NCBI RefSeq assembly: GCF_022113815.1
Contig: NZ_SGOM01000002.1
Coordinates: forward strand, 248,001 to 312,000
Source of the DNA: Vibrio cincinnatiensis
GTDB taxonomy: Bacteria; Pseudomonadota; Gammaproteobacteria; Enterobacterales; Vibrionaceae
Direction of reading: 5' to 3'
DNA length: 64,000 nucleotides
The notes beneath the pieces are model-generated. The model made no database searches. It saw only the letters and a list, made by a program, of their open reading frames with translations, and was not told the DNA's origin. A program made the translations under genes and the position numbers. Positions 17,039-25,521 of the stretch are shown here, one piece after another; the first letter of the stretch is position 1, and every line of letters starts with the position of its first letter.

Positions 17039-20000
17039 TTAGTGATACTTCACTTGAGTAAAACGATATAAATAGTGAGGACCACCCGCTTTGGGTCCCG
17101 TCCCTGATAAGCCTTGACCACCAAAAGGTTGCACCCCAACAACAGCCCCCACTTGATCACGATTGATATAGCAGTTCCCGACTCGAGCATGTTTTTCTAT
17201 CCAACGATAGGTTGTTTCATTACGGCTATGAATCCCCATCGTTAAACCAAACCCTGTAGCATTAATGCGTTGTACAACTTGAGCCAGCTCTTTTGCTTGG
17301 TAACGGACAATATGTAAAATCGGGCCAAACTGTTCTTCACTTAAACAATCCAGACCTGAAATCTCAAACGCAGTTGGCGGTACAAAATCACCAGTTTGAC
17401 ACGCCTCATTCAAGGTTAACTGAGCCACTTTTTTCTGTGTTTTCGTCATATGGTCAATATGCTTTAGCAAACCCAGTTTGGCTTTTTCATCAATCACTGG
17501 CCCAATATCAGTACAGTGCCGATAAGGCACCCCAACAGAAAGCTCCTGCATTGCCCCTTGAATTAAGGCAATAATACGATCCGCGATATCTTGCTGAACA
17601 AAGAGAACCCGAAGCGCTGAACAGCGCTGACCTGCCGATGCAAATGCCGAACGTAGCACATCTCGTACAACTTGCTCAGGCAGGGCTGTACTATCCACAA
17701 TCATGGCGTTTTGTCCCCCTGTTTCAGCAATAAAAGGAACGGGGTCAGCCTCTCGCTCGGCTAAAGTTTGGTTGATCCGCTGAGCCGTCGCCGTTGAACC
17801 AGTGAAAGCCACTCCAGCAATCGAAGGATGTGAGGTTAACGCTTGGCCAATTGATGAACCACGACCAGGTATAAATTGAATAACATCCTGAGGAAAGCCC
17901 GCTTGTAACATCAGCGCGACCGCACGAGCAGCAATGAGGCTAGTTTGCTCTGCAGGTTTCGCTACTACGGTATTTCCTGCCACTAGAGCTGCCGTAACCT
18001 GGCCAAGAAAAATAGCCAGAGGAAAATTCCAAGGACTAATACAGACAAAAACGCCCCGTCCTTGGCGAGAAGCCTGTCGAGATTTTCCATCAAATCCAGT
18101 GATGGCGACGGGTGATAAATGCTCTATTTGTTTGGCATAATAGCGACAAAAATCAACCGCCTCGCGTACTTCATCAATGGCATCGAGAATGGTTTTCCCC
18201 GCTTCTTGATGACACAAAGCACAAAGCTCTGGCAAATTATCTTCTAATAAATCAGCCAATGTTTCCAAATTCTTCCCCCGTTGACGTTCGGGCGTTTCAC
18301 TCCAATGAGAAAATGCGGCTTGAGCATTTGCTATCGCGACGGAAACATGATCATGGGTGGAATGAAAAACATGACCAACTTGAATTTGACGATCATACGG
18401 CGCAGTGACAACTTCAGGCAGGATCTCTGCCTTGATCATGCTTTCGAGTTGCGAAGCTCCATTCAAAATAGGCGCGGCTTGCCATTGCTGGCTCAAATAA
18501 TGATTAACCTGTTGTATAAAAGGTGTGGCTTCACTTTCAATATCGATATTAATGCCGTAGGCATTCTTTCGTTCAGGAAAAATATCGGGGGGCAGAGGAA
18601 TATTGCCATTGTGTAACGTCTCTAGCGCCAATAACTGATGGGCCGGATGAGCCGTTAATGTTTCAACCGGACAACGAGCATCGACTAAACGATGAACAAA
18701 TGAACTGTTGGCACCATTTTCAAGTAATCGACGAACCAAATAAGGCAGGAGATCTTTATGGCTACCTACTGGGGCATAAATACGCACCGGTTGCTGATAG
18801 GCGACCATCACATGTTTGTAGAGCGCTTCTCCCATGCCATGTAAACGTTGAAATTCAAAATCTTTATGGGTTGCCATTACCGCAACAGCTGAAACGGTTT
18901 GAGCATTATGGCTAGCAAACTGTGGGAAAAGGTGCCCTCGAACCGATTCACTGAGTAAAAAGCGAGCACAAGCTAGATAGGAAACATCCGTTGCTTCTTT
19001 ACGAGTAAAGACAGGATAATGCGCATAGCCACCTTGTTGCGACCATTTTATCTCGCTGTCCCAATAAGCGCCTTTCACTAACCGGACTGGAATCAAATCC
19101 CCTTGCTGCTTGGCTAACCCTGTCAACCAAACTAAAGTGGGTAGAGCTCGTTTAGAATACGCTTGAACGACTAACCCAAACTTTCCCCAACCTCGTATCG
19201 ATTCCGAACGGTACACTTTTTCAAAAAGTTGTAAGGACAGCTCAAGCCGATCCGCTTCTTCAGCATCAATGGTGATCGCCACATCCAAGGCTTTTGCTCG
19301 TTCTAAGAGGTGTAATAACGTTTGGTAAAGCTCACTCATGACTCGCGCATAATGCGCTACTTCATAGCGAGGATGCAAAGCCGAAAGTTTGATTGATATG
19401 GATGACGCCGAGCGATGGGCACCGGTTTTGTTTTGTCCAACCGCTTCAATAGCTTGCAGATAATCTTGAGCGTATTTCTGAGCATCCTGTTGAGTGATCG
19501 CCGCTTCACCCAGCATATCAAAAGAGTAAGTATAACCTTGCTCACACATCGCTCGGCCATTATCTTGAGCCTCACTCATTGTACGACCCAGAACAAATTG
19601 GTATCCCATGATCTTCATCGCTTGATGCATGGCCTGACGAATTACTGGCTCTGAAAGTTTACTCACCAACCGATTTAAAGCTTGAATGGGGCTGTGAGGC
19701 TCACGGTGAGTTAATCCGATCACTTTGCCCGTTAACATCAACCCCCAAGTGGATGCGTTAACAAACACGGAATCAGAATGCTTTAAATGCGATTTCCAAT
19801 CAGCAACACCGAGCCTATCTTTAATAAACGCATCTGCGGTCTCTTTATCCGGAATTCGCATCAGCGCTTCTGCCAAACACATTAATAAAATGCCTTCCTG
19901 AGTATCTAAACTGTACTCAAGCAGTAAGGCATCAATCTTTTGTATGGCTTTTTTATCTCGACGAATTGCTTCGATCAAAAGGGTTGTCTTGTTGGTGATG

Positions 20001-20155
20001 GCTGACAACTCAGTGTCGCTCGGCATTGCGAGGGGAAGTAATTGTTTTAGCCATTGCGATTCGTCCACCATATAAAGTGGCGAGATCTGCATCCAGAGTT
20101 TGTTGAGTGGCTGCTCAACGAACTTGGGATTCAACACATCCGTTGCTGTAAACAT
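17039..20155 (-). CDS. putA: bifunctional proline dehydrogenase / P5C dehydrogenase
   Basis: Oxidises proline to P5C (FAD) and then to glutamate (NAD+). The 1038 residues hold an N-terminal helical arm, the PRODH barrel (about 130-470; RLVKGAYWDSEIK and the FAD/proline site RRLLENGANSSFV), and the P5CDH domain (about 540-1030; SPWNFP, FTGSTATAQ, catalytic Glu about 811 in ETGGQ and catalytic Cys about 845 in SAGQRCSALR). There is no N-terminal ribbon-helix-helix domain as in E. coli PutA, so it is not expected to repress its own gene; the nearby AraC regulator probably does that job. The chain ends at FTQVKYH, just after the catalytic domain. Confidence 0.97.
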   Translation of the reverse strand: MFTATDVLNPKFVEQPLNKLWMQISPLYMVDESQWLKQLLPLAMPSDTELSAITNKTTLLIEAIRRDKKAIQKIDALLLEYSLDTQEGILLMCLAEALMRIPDKETADAFIKDRLGVADWKSHLKHSDSVFVNASTWGLMLTGKVIGLTHREPHSPIQALNRLVSKLSEPVIRQAMHQAMKIMGYQFVLGRTMSEAQDNGRAMCEQGYTYSFDMLGEAAITQQDAQKYAQDYLQAIEAVGQNKTGAHRSASSISIKLSALHPRYEVAHYARVMSELYQTLLHLLERAKALDVAITIDAEEADRLELSLQLFEKVYRSESIRGWGKFGLVVQAYSKRALPTLVWLTGLAKQQGDLIPVRLVKGAYWDSEIKWSQQGGYAHYPVFTRKEATDVSYLACARFLLSESVRGHLFPQFASHNAQTVSAVAVMATHKDFEFQRLHGMGEALYKHVMVAYQQPVRIYAPVGSHKDLLPYLVRRLLENGANSSFVHRLVDARCPVETLTAHPAHQLLALETLHNGNIPLPPDIFPERKNAYGINIDIESEATPFIQQVNHYLSQQWQAAPILNGASQLESMIKAEILPEVVTAPYDRQIQVGHVFHSTHDHVSVAIANAQAAFSHWSETPERQRGKNLETLADLLEDNLPELCALCHQEAGKTILDAIDEVREAVDFCRYYAKQIEHLSPVAITGFDGKSRQASRQGRGVFVCISPWNFPLAIFLGQVTAALVAGNTVVAKPAEQTSLIAARAVALMLQAGFPQDVIQFIPGRGSSIGQALTSHPSIAGVAFTGSTATAQRINQTLAEREADPVPFIAETGGQNAMIVDSTALPEQVVRDVLRSAFASAGQRCSALRVLFVQQDIADRIIALIQGAMQELSVGVPYRHCTDIGPVIDEKAKLGLLKHIDHMTKTQKKVAQLTLNEACQTGDFVPPTAFEISGLDCLSEEQFGPILHIVRYQAKELAQVVQRINATGFGLTMGIHSRNETTYRWIEKHARVGNCYINRDQVGAVVGVQPFGGQGLSGTGPKAGGPHYLYRFTQVKYH

Positions 20156-20412
20156 GTGTATTCCTCAATCTCACATCCGGAGAAACAACTCCAGATTTCC
20201 GACAATGGCTAGCAGTGTATTTTGAGTGCATGAGGAATACTTGTCAAAAACTCCGATATTTTTACTAAAAACTCGTCAATTTAACAAAGATTAAACACTA
20301 TCACATCATATTATCGCTCATAAGCAGTAATTTATTAGCAATCACTGCTTATCAACAGCAAAAATAATCAATCACTGTCGTAAGAAAATACTGAAAATAG
20401 CTCAAAATCGCC

Positions 20413-21237
20413 TTAACGGTAAAAGCGATTTTTATACTGGGAGGGAGAAATACCTTGCAAGCGTGAAAAGGTATGAGTGAAAGAGCTTTGGTTAGAGAAT
20501 CCCGTTAATTCAGCAACTTGCCCAAGGCTAAATTGCCCTTGTTCAATCAAGGTTTTTGCCCTATCCACCCGTTTGTTTAACACATATTGGTGAGGCGTCA
20601 CACCGACTTGATCTTTAAATAGCTGATGGAACTGACTCTCTCCTAAGTACACACGACCAGCAAGCTGAGCAATAGAGATTCGTCGACTTAGGTGCTGCTC
20701 GATATAGCGATCTATCACTTCTAAATCAAAGCGAGATTCTTTCCGATGAACGTCAAAGGCTGATATATGGCGCAGCAACAAAGCCAAGACCGTATCACTG
20801 CAAGCTCGACTTAAAAGTAAATCCTCAGGGCTGGCTCGCATTTCCGACACCAACATCTGAATCAGTTTTTGAATCGAACAATCAAGTTGGAAATAAATCT
20901 CAACCTGAGACAAGTCATTGATTTTCTGAAGAGTTAATGGGTCATCTTCTGCAGGCTGTGGTAGATTCAATACCAAAATATCCGATTGATTTCCCATACT
21001 TCCAAAGGCGTGATCAGTGCTTGATGTAACCACACATCCCTGGCCTGAACCAACAACATTCGCCACACCTGAGATTTCAAATTCGGCCAACCCTTTTAGA
21101 CCAATCACAATTTGTGTATAGCTGTGTTCATGACACTCCATATGAGTCGGTAGGGTAATTAATTCTGCAGGACGAGGCGACAAAAGTTTGGCTCTTGATG
21201 GCGATTCTAACGAGAAGTTCAACGAGGAAAGGTTCAT
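20413..21237 (-). CDS. AraC family regulator, probably of the put genes
   Basis: A cupin-like N-terminal sensing domain (HEHSYTQIVIGLKG near residues 37-50) is followed by a C-terminal double helix-turn-helix (RRISIAQLAGRVYLGESQFHQLFK and a second one ending GISPSQYKNRF). I chose the ATG at 21237 (274 residues) behind GAGGAAAGG; the frame extends 22 codons upstream. It sits 257 bases before putA on the same strand. In Vibrio vulnificus a regulator called PutR activates putAP; this gene is a good candidate for that role, by position. Confidence 0.85.
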   Translation of the reverse strand: MNLSSLNFSLESPSRAKLLSPRPAELITLPTHMECHEHSYTQIVIGLKGLAEFEISGVANVVGSGQGCVVTSSTDHAFGSMGNQSDILVLNLPQPAEDDPLTLQKINDLSQVEIYFQLDCSIQKLIQMLVSEMRASPEDLLLSRACSDTVLALLLRHISAFDVHRKESRFDLEVIDRYIEQHLSRRISIAQLAGRVYLGESQFHQLFKDQVGVTPHQYVLNKRVDRAKTLIEQGQFSLGQVAELTGFSNQSSFTHTFSRLQGISPSQYKNRFYR

Positions 21238-21507
21238 GATCGTGATCTCATGCAGTGACCTTGTGGCATAATATAACAGTTTCGTCAGAAGCCCAAACGA
21301 CACGCATTATCTTCTGCCATTTCATCTCATTGATTCATTTTCGTGCTACAAGCAAGAAATCATCACTAACCTCGATTCGGAACAATGATCAAGTGCACAT
21401 AAATTACGGTCAATGAGTGTTCAATTAAAAAACGTTAAAGCAGATCGAAAATCGGAGCTTGCATATTTCGAGAATCTGCTCAAAATGAGGTGTGTACAGT
21501 TATAAAA

Positions 21508-21545
21508 TATACAAAATCAGTGACCTAGTTGTTTGATTTTGTATA
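21508..21545. promoter_or_regulatory. 12-bp inverted repeat, operator-like
   Basis: TATACAAAATCA (21508-21519) and TGATTTTGTATA (21534-21545) are perfect mirror arms, with ACAGT/ACTGT further out. The right arm overlaps a TATACT -10-like hexamer (21542-21547). It lies in the 420-base gap between the AraC gene and the first PEGA gene; the rest of that gap shows nothing else I can name. Confidence 0.5.
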
Positions 21546-21657
21546 CTGTTGTGCTTTGAAACTGAGAAATTTTACGATGAGTCAGCGTATCACTATGCTG
21601 TCAAAAGTTTGTCTTTCGCCACAAAATCGTGGCTATATGAATTGTTGCAGGGACCTA

Positions 21658-22764
21658 ATGATCAAATATCACCTCCCAGCGCTACTGCTTGCGCTAAGCC
21701 CTTTTTGGGTATCTGCATCGGTGTCCGCGGAAGAAATTACACAGGTAGATCCTGTGGCGGCCATTGATGAAAAAATAAGCATTAAACAAAATGAAATTGA
21801 GAGTATTGCTTCAGAATTTGAAACCGAAGGAGTCAAGCTTCAACAATTAAAAAATGAACAGGCACGTCTACAACGCGAGAGTGAAGAACTCCAAGCCAAA
21901 CAAAACCGTGCCAAATCGGCGTTGGATAAACAGTATAATCGCCTTCTTGAAGATCCTGATACCGATTTAGTCTCTTTCCAGCAGCGCTATCAACAAGCTT
22001 GGGCCGATGTGAAACAAAATCAGTCAGAGCAATTGTTGAACCAGCAAACCATCACTGAAAGTGACATGCGCCTGTCACAAATGAAACAGAAACATGCGCG
22101 GTTAAAAACAGAATTTACTAACCTGCAAGAAAGCAAAATCGAAGCACGGGTCAAACGATTAAGCGCAGAATTGCGTGAAAGCAAAGTGTTAGAAACCAGC
22201 TTTCGAACCACCTGTTCAACCAGCATGACATTAGGCGAATGTGCCAATCAAGGGCAACATCTCACTCGCCAAAAAGCGGTGAATACTTTCCGCGAACAAT
22301 TGTTGGATCAATTGACGGAATCTGTGATAGCGAAACAAAATCTTCGTGGTGTTGAACTGAATATTCATGTGCAAGAGAGCCAAGTGATCCGCAGTGGCTT
22401 TGAAGGCAATAATGAATACTTCACTCAGCTACAAGCACAGCTTCAAGCCAAACCAGAAGCCGTAGCTGCATGTAAACTACTGAATGTCTCTAGCCGTTAC
22501 TGTTTAAAAAGTTCCGCAGATTCAAAAACCAGTAAAAATGATAACAAACAGTGGGCCAACGTAAAGGTTCGCTCTGATCAGTACAATGATATTGTTACCA
22601 TTAATGGTATTCAGTACGGTAGTACACCCGTTGAAATCGTTCTACCGGCGGGCAGACATCAAGTCACGGTTGCTAAAGATGGATATGAAACCTATAACCG
22701 TGTCGTCACCATTAATGGCAATGACACAATTTGGGTAAAACTTCGTCAAAATAAAAGTGAATAA
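21658..22764 (+). CDS. secreted coiled-coil protein with C-terminal PEGA domain
   Basis: I place the start at 21658 (368 residues), behind GCAGGGA, because it begins with a signal peptide (MIKYHLPALLLALSPFWVSASVSAEE). A long Gln/Glu/Lys-rich coiled coil (about 30-175) is followed by a middle domain with three cysteines (TTCSTSMTLGEC, then ACKLL and RYC), probably disulfide-bonded, and a PEGA domain (VTINGIQYGSTPVEIVLPAGR, about 310-365). Expected in the periplasm. It is a paralogue of the next gene. Function unknown; PEGA domains usually bind cell-wall or surface ligands. Confidence 0.85.
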   Translation: MIKYHLPALLLALSPFWVSASVSAEEITQVDPVAAIDEKISIKQNEIESIASEFETEGVKLQQLKNEQARLQRESEELQAKQNRAKSALDKQYNRLLEDPDTDLVSFQQRYQQAWADVKQNQSEQLLNQQTITESDMRLSQMKQKHARLKTEFTNLQESKIEARVKRLSAELRESKVLETSFRTTCSTSMTLGECANQGQHLTRQKAVNTFREQLLDQLTESVIAKQNLRGVELNIHVQESQVIRSGFEGNNEYFTQLQAQLQAKPEAVAACKLLNVSSRYCLKSSADSKTSKNDNKQWANVKVRSDQYNDIVTINGIQYGSTPVEIVLPAGRHQVTVAKDGYETYNRVVTINGNDTIWVKLRQNKSE

Positions 22765-22813
22765 TTCCCCACAATTCGGTGATTTTCTGGTCTGATTTCA
22801 CAAAGCTGTGGTT

Positions 22814-22870
22814 AAAACGCCGTTTGGGTCTTAAGTTATTGAAAGATGACTTCTGACAAAACGGCGTTTT
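22814..22870 (+). terminator. 12-bp inverted repeat between the two PEGA genes
   Basis: AAAACGCCGTTT (22814-22825) and AAACGGCGTTTT (22859-22870) are perfect arms around a 33-base loop, ending in TTTTCGTTTAG. It could be a terminator with a long loop; the TAGAAT just after it could serve as -10 for the second gene. Confidence 0.5.
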
Positions 22871-22921
22871 CGTTTAGAATAGTGGCAACCATTTTCAAAA
22901 TTTTAACTGAAGTAGGCAACA

Positions 22922-24739
22922 ATGCGATTAGGTTTATCCGCTCTGTTATTCGCTCTCTCACCTTGCTTAGTGGCAACATCAACTCAGGCTGAAAGCACTC
23001 CTTCCTCAGTCATGGCCATTGATGACGCACTATTTAGTCACCAGACACAATGGCAAGAGGCCAAAAAAGCGACCCAAGCTCAGCACACCAAAGTTGATAA
23101 TCAGCAAGCAGAGCTGGATCGCCTAACCCAGTTAGCCAAACAGCTGGAAAATCAACTCAAAGGGGTAAAGGCCAATCTTGAGCATGATTACCTCAAAATG
23201 ATCGATGAGCCTGAGTTGGATATTGTGGCTTCTCAAAATGCTTACCAAGCGGCTTGGGCTGAAGTAAAGAAGAACCAGCAAGAACGCTTAGCCGCCGAAC
23301 AGGCCTTGCAAGAACAGCAAACTCGGTTGATGCAATTACAAACCAGTCAAGATGCCCTTTCACAAAAAATCACGCTGTTGGAACAAAATAAATTTCGGGC
23401 TCGTAGTGAACGTCTTCGTACAGAACTGAAACAAGTTGGCGTGCAAAAAGTCAGTTTTACTAATGTCTGCGATGCTTCAATGACACTACAACAATGTAAT
23501 CAGCAAACGGCAGACTTGGCTCAACAAAAAGCGGTCAAACAGTTCCAAACATGGCTGATTAATGAGACAACGGAGTCATCCGTGGTAAAGCAACACCTTG
23601 CTAATGTCTCACTCAATATTCATTTATTAAGTTATAAGACCTTAGAGTCTGGGTTTTATAGTGGTAATAAATTTAAAACAGTCATCGAAGCACAGTTAGA
23701 GGCTCGCCCAACAACCATAGCTCCTTGTTCTTTGCTTAATATTCATGCTCAATACTGTTTTGCTCCGGGTGAAAATCAGCAAGCTCGACAGCAACAGGAA
23801 GTTGCTTGGGTTAGTCTTGTCGTTCGTTCTAATCAGTATCATGACAACGTATCGATTAATGGAGTTCGCTACGGAAGCTCTCCTGCTGAAGTAATGCTAC
23901 CGGCAGGCAAACATTCAGTGGTGGTGGAAAAAGAAGGCTATCGCTCATTTCGTCAAGACATTGATCTCTCATCAGACCAAACGTTGCGAGCCGTTTTATA
24001 TGAAGAAGCAAATGAATTAAAAATGGGCGATAAATTTGCCGATACTTTAAAGAATGATCAGCAAGCGCCAGAAATGATCACGATTTTAAGTGGTCAATAT
24101 TGGCTAGGTGAAAATATTTCTCGTCAGGTTCGCCTTGATCATGCTTTCGCATTAAGTGCCACGCCAGTCACCGTCGGAGAATTTGAGCGCTTTACTAAAC
24201 AAACGGGTTATCAAACCGATGCTGAGCTCCAAAATATTTGTTTGGCGGTCAAAGAAACGGCGATAGCACCAATTTCAGGTAACCATTGGAAGAAACCAGG
24301 ATTTACTCAAACCGCTCAATCTCCGGTAGTATGTGTTAGCCAAAATGATGCTAAAGCTTATACTCGTTGGTTATCTCAGCAAACCGGATTTAAATATCGC
24401 CTCCCTAGCGAAGATGAGTGGGAAATTGCCGCTCGAGCAGGCAGTAAAATGGATTATTGGTGGGGGAATCATTTTAGTGCCGGGCAAGCGAATACCGGCT
24501 GGGCAGGGACACCGTGGTCAAACAAAAGCACCTCACCTGTTCGCTCCTTTGCAACCAATCCTCTCGGTTTCTACGATATGGTGGGGAATGTATGGCAATG
24601 GACGAATGATGCACGAGGTGTGGTAAAAGGCGGCGCATGGAGCTTCTCACCGGAGATGGCAAAAGCTTATAGTCAACTCTTTGTTGCCCCTTCGACAGCC
24701 GCAAACTATGTCGGTTTTCGGATACTCCGCGAACTATAG
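22922..24739 (+). CDS. secreted coiled-coil/PEGA protein with FGE-like (SUMF1) domain
   Basis: A 605-residue paralogue of the preceding gene: signal peptide (about 1-24), coiled coil (about 40-160), cysteine-containing middle domain, PEGA domain (VSINGVRYGSSPAEVMLPAGK, about 310-330) and an added C-terminal sulfatase-modifying-factor domain (about 380-605). The last shows TPVTVGEFERF, YRLPSEDEWEIAARAG, NPLGFYDMVGNVWQWTND and GGAWS...GFRIL. The C-terminal cysteine pair needed for formylglycine formation is missing, so it is probably a binding or structural version of the fold. Expected in the periplasm. An A/G-rich AAGTAGGCAACA precedes the ATG. Confidence 0.87.
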   Translation: MRLGLSALLFALSPCLVATSTQAESTPSSVMAIDDALFSHQTQWQEAKKATQAQHTKVDNQQAELDRLTQLAKQLENQLKGVKANLEHDYLKMIDEPELDIVASQNAYQAAWAEVKKNQQERLAAEQALQEQQTRLMQLQTSQDALSQKITLLEQNKFRARSERLRTELKQVGVQKVSFTNVCDASMTLQQCNQQTADLAQQKAVKQFQTWLINETTESSVVKQHLANVSLNIHLLSYKTLESGFYSGNKFKTVIEAQLEARPTTIAPCSLLNIHAQYCFAPGENQQARQQQEVAWVSLVVRSNQYHDNVSINGVRYGSSPAEVMLPAGKHSVVVEKEGYRSFRQDIDLSSDQTLRAVLYEEANELKMGDKFADTLKNDQQAPEMITILSGQYWLGENISRQVRLDHAFALSATPVTVGEFERFTKQTGYQTDAELQNICLAVKETAIAPISGNHWKKPGFTQTAQSPVVCVSQNDAKAYTRWLSQQTGFKYRLPSEDEWEIAARAGSKMDYWWGNHFSAGQANTGWAGTPWSNKSTSPVRSFATNPLGFYDMVGNVWQWTNDARGVVKGGAWSFSPEMAKAYSQLFVAPSTAANYVGFRILREL

Positions 24740-24751
24740 ATAGTCAGTATT

Positions 24752-24783
24752 CTGCTAGGGGAATCCCCCTAGCAGGCTCTTTC
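24752..24783. terminator. strong bidirectional terminator
   Basis: CTGCTAGGGG (24752-24761) pairs with CCCCTAGCAG (24766-24775), followed on the plus strand by GCTCTTTCTT. It separates the PEGA/FGE gene from the convergent pdxH. Confidence 0.85.
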
Positions 24784-25419
24784 TTAAGGCGCTAGCCGCT
24801 CAATCTGCCATTCACCTTCCGCTTGGCTGTAAAGAAAGCGATCATGTAGTCTATGCTCTCCACCTTGCCAAAATTCCAGACTTTGAGGACGAATGCGAAA
24901 TCCGCCCCAAAAACTTGGGACAGGGATTTCCCCTTTAGCAAACTTTTGTTTTAACTCAAGATATTTACCTTCCAGTACACCACGAGCAGAAATCCGGCTG
25001 CTTTGTCGACTAGCGATCGCCGCAAGTTGGCTCTCTTTTGGACGAGAAGTGAAATATTTCATATTCTCAAACGTGCTCAACTTTTCCGCCACCCCGGTGA
25101 TATGCACTTGTCGCTCAATTGGGTGCCAAGGGAAATGGAGACTGACTCGATGATTATGCTCAATGTGTTGAGCTTTGCGGCTTGCTAAGTTGGTGTAAAA
25201 GACAAACCCTTGCTTATCCACATTTTTTAACAACACAATCCGCTGAAATGGCTGACCTTGTTCATCAACCGTTGCAACCGTCATAGCGGTAGGATCTGTT
25301 AATTTCGCATTAATCGCTTGTTCAAGCCAAAGGTTAAATTGGTCAATCGGGTCAACCAATAAGTCTTTTCTCCGTAAACCACCTCGAGTGTATTCACGAC
25401 GAATATCTGAAAGATCCAT
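24784..25419 (-). CDS. pdxH: pyridoxamine 5'-phosphate oxidase
   Basis: FMN enzyme that oxidises pyridoxine or pyridoxamine 5'-phosphate to pyridoxal 5'-phosphate. At 211 residues it has the family length. RREYTRGGL (8-16), RIVLLK and [11 protein letters not shown] (FMN binding), and the C-terminal signature [12 protein letters not shown] match E. coli PdxH. TAAGGAGTAGAA precedes the ATG. Confidence 0.98.
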   Translation of the reverse strand: MDLSDIRREYTRGGLRRKDLLVDPIDQFNLWLEQAINAKLTDPTAMTVATVDEQGQPFQRIVLLKNVDKQGFVFYTNLASRKAQHIEHNHRVSLHFPWHPIERQVHITGVAEKLSTFENMKYFTSRPKESQLAAIASRQSSRISARGVLEGKYLELKQKFAKGEIPVPSFWGGFRIRPQSLEFWQGGEHRLHDRFLYSQAEGEWQIERLAP

Positions 25420-25521
25420 TTCTACTCCTTATTTTTCTGCCGATTGTGCGCTGATAAGGAGCAGATCTCAAGTGGATAGCAAAACATTACGGATAGGAAA
25501 GAGTCTATTCGATTATAAGTG

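Noticed and set aside
22922..24739. True formylglycine-generating sulfatase activator
   Set aside because: The C-terminal catalytic cysteines are absent and no sulfatase gene is nearby.
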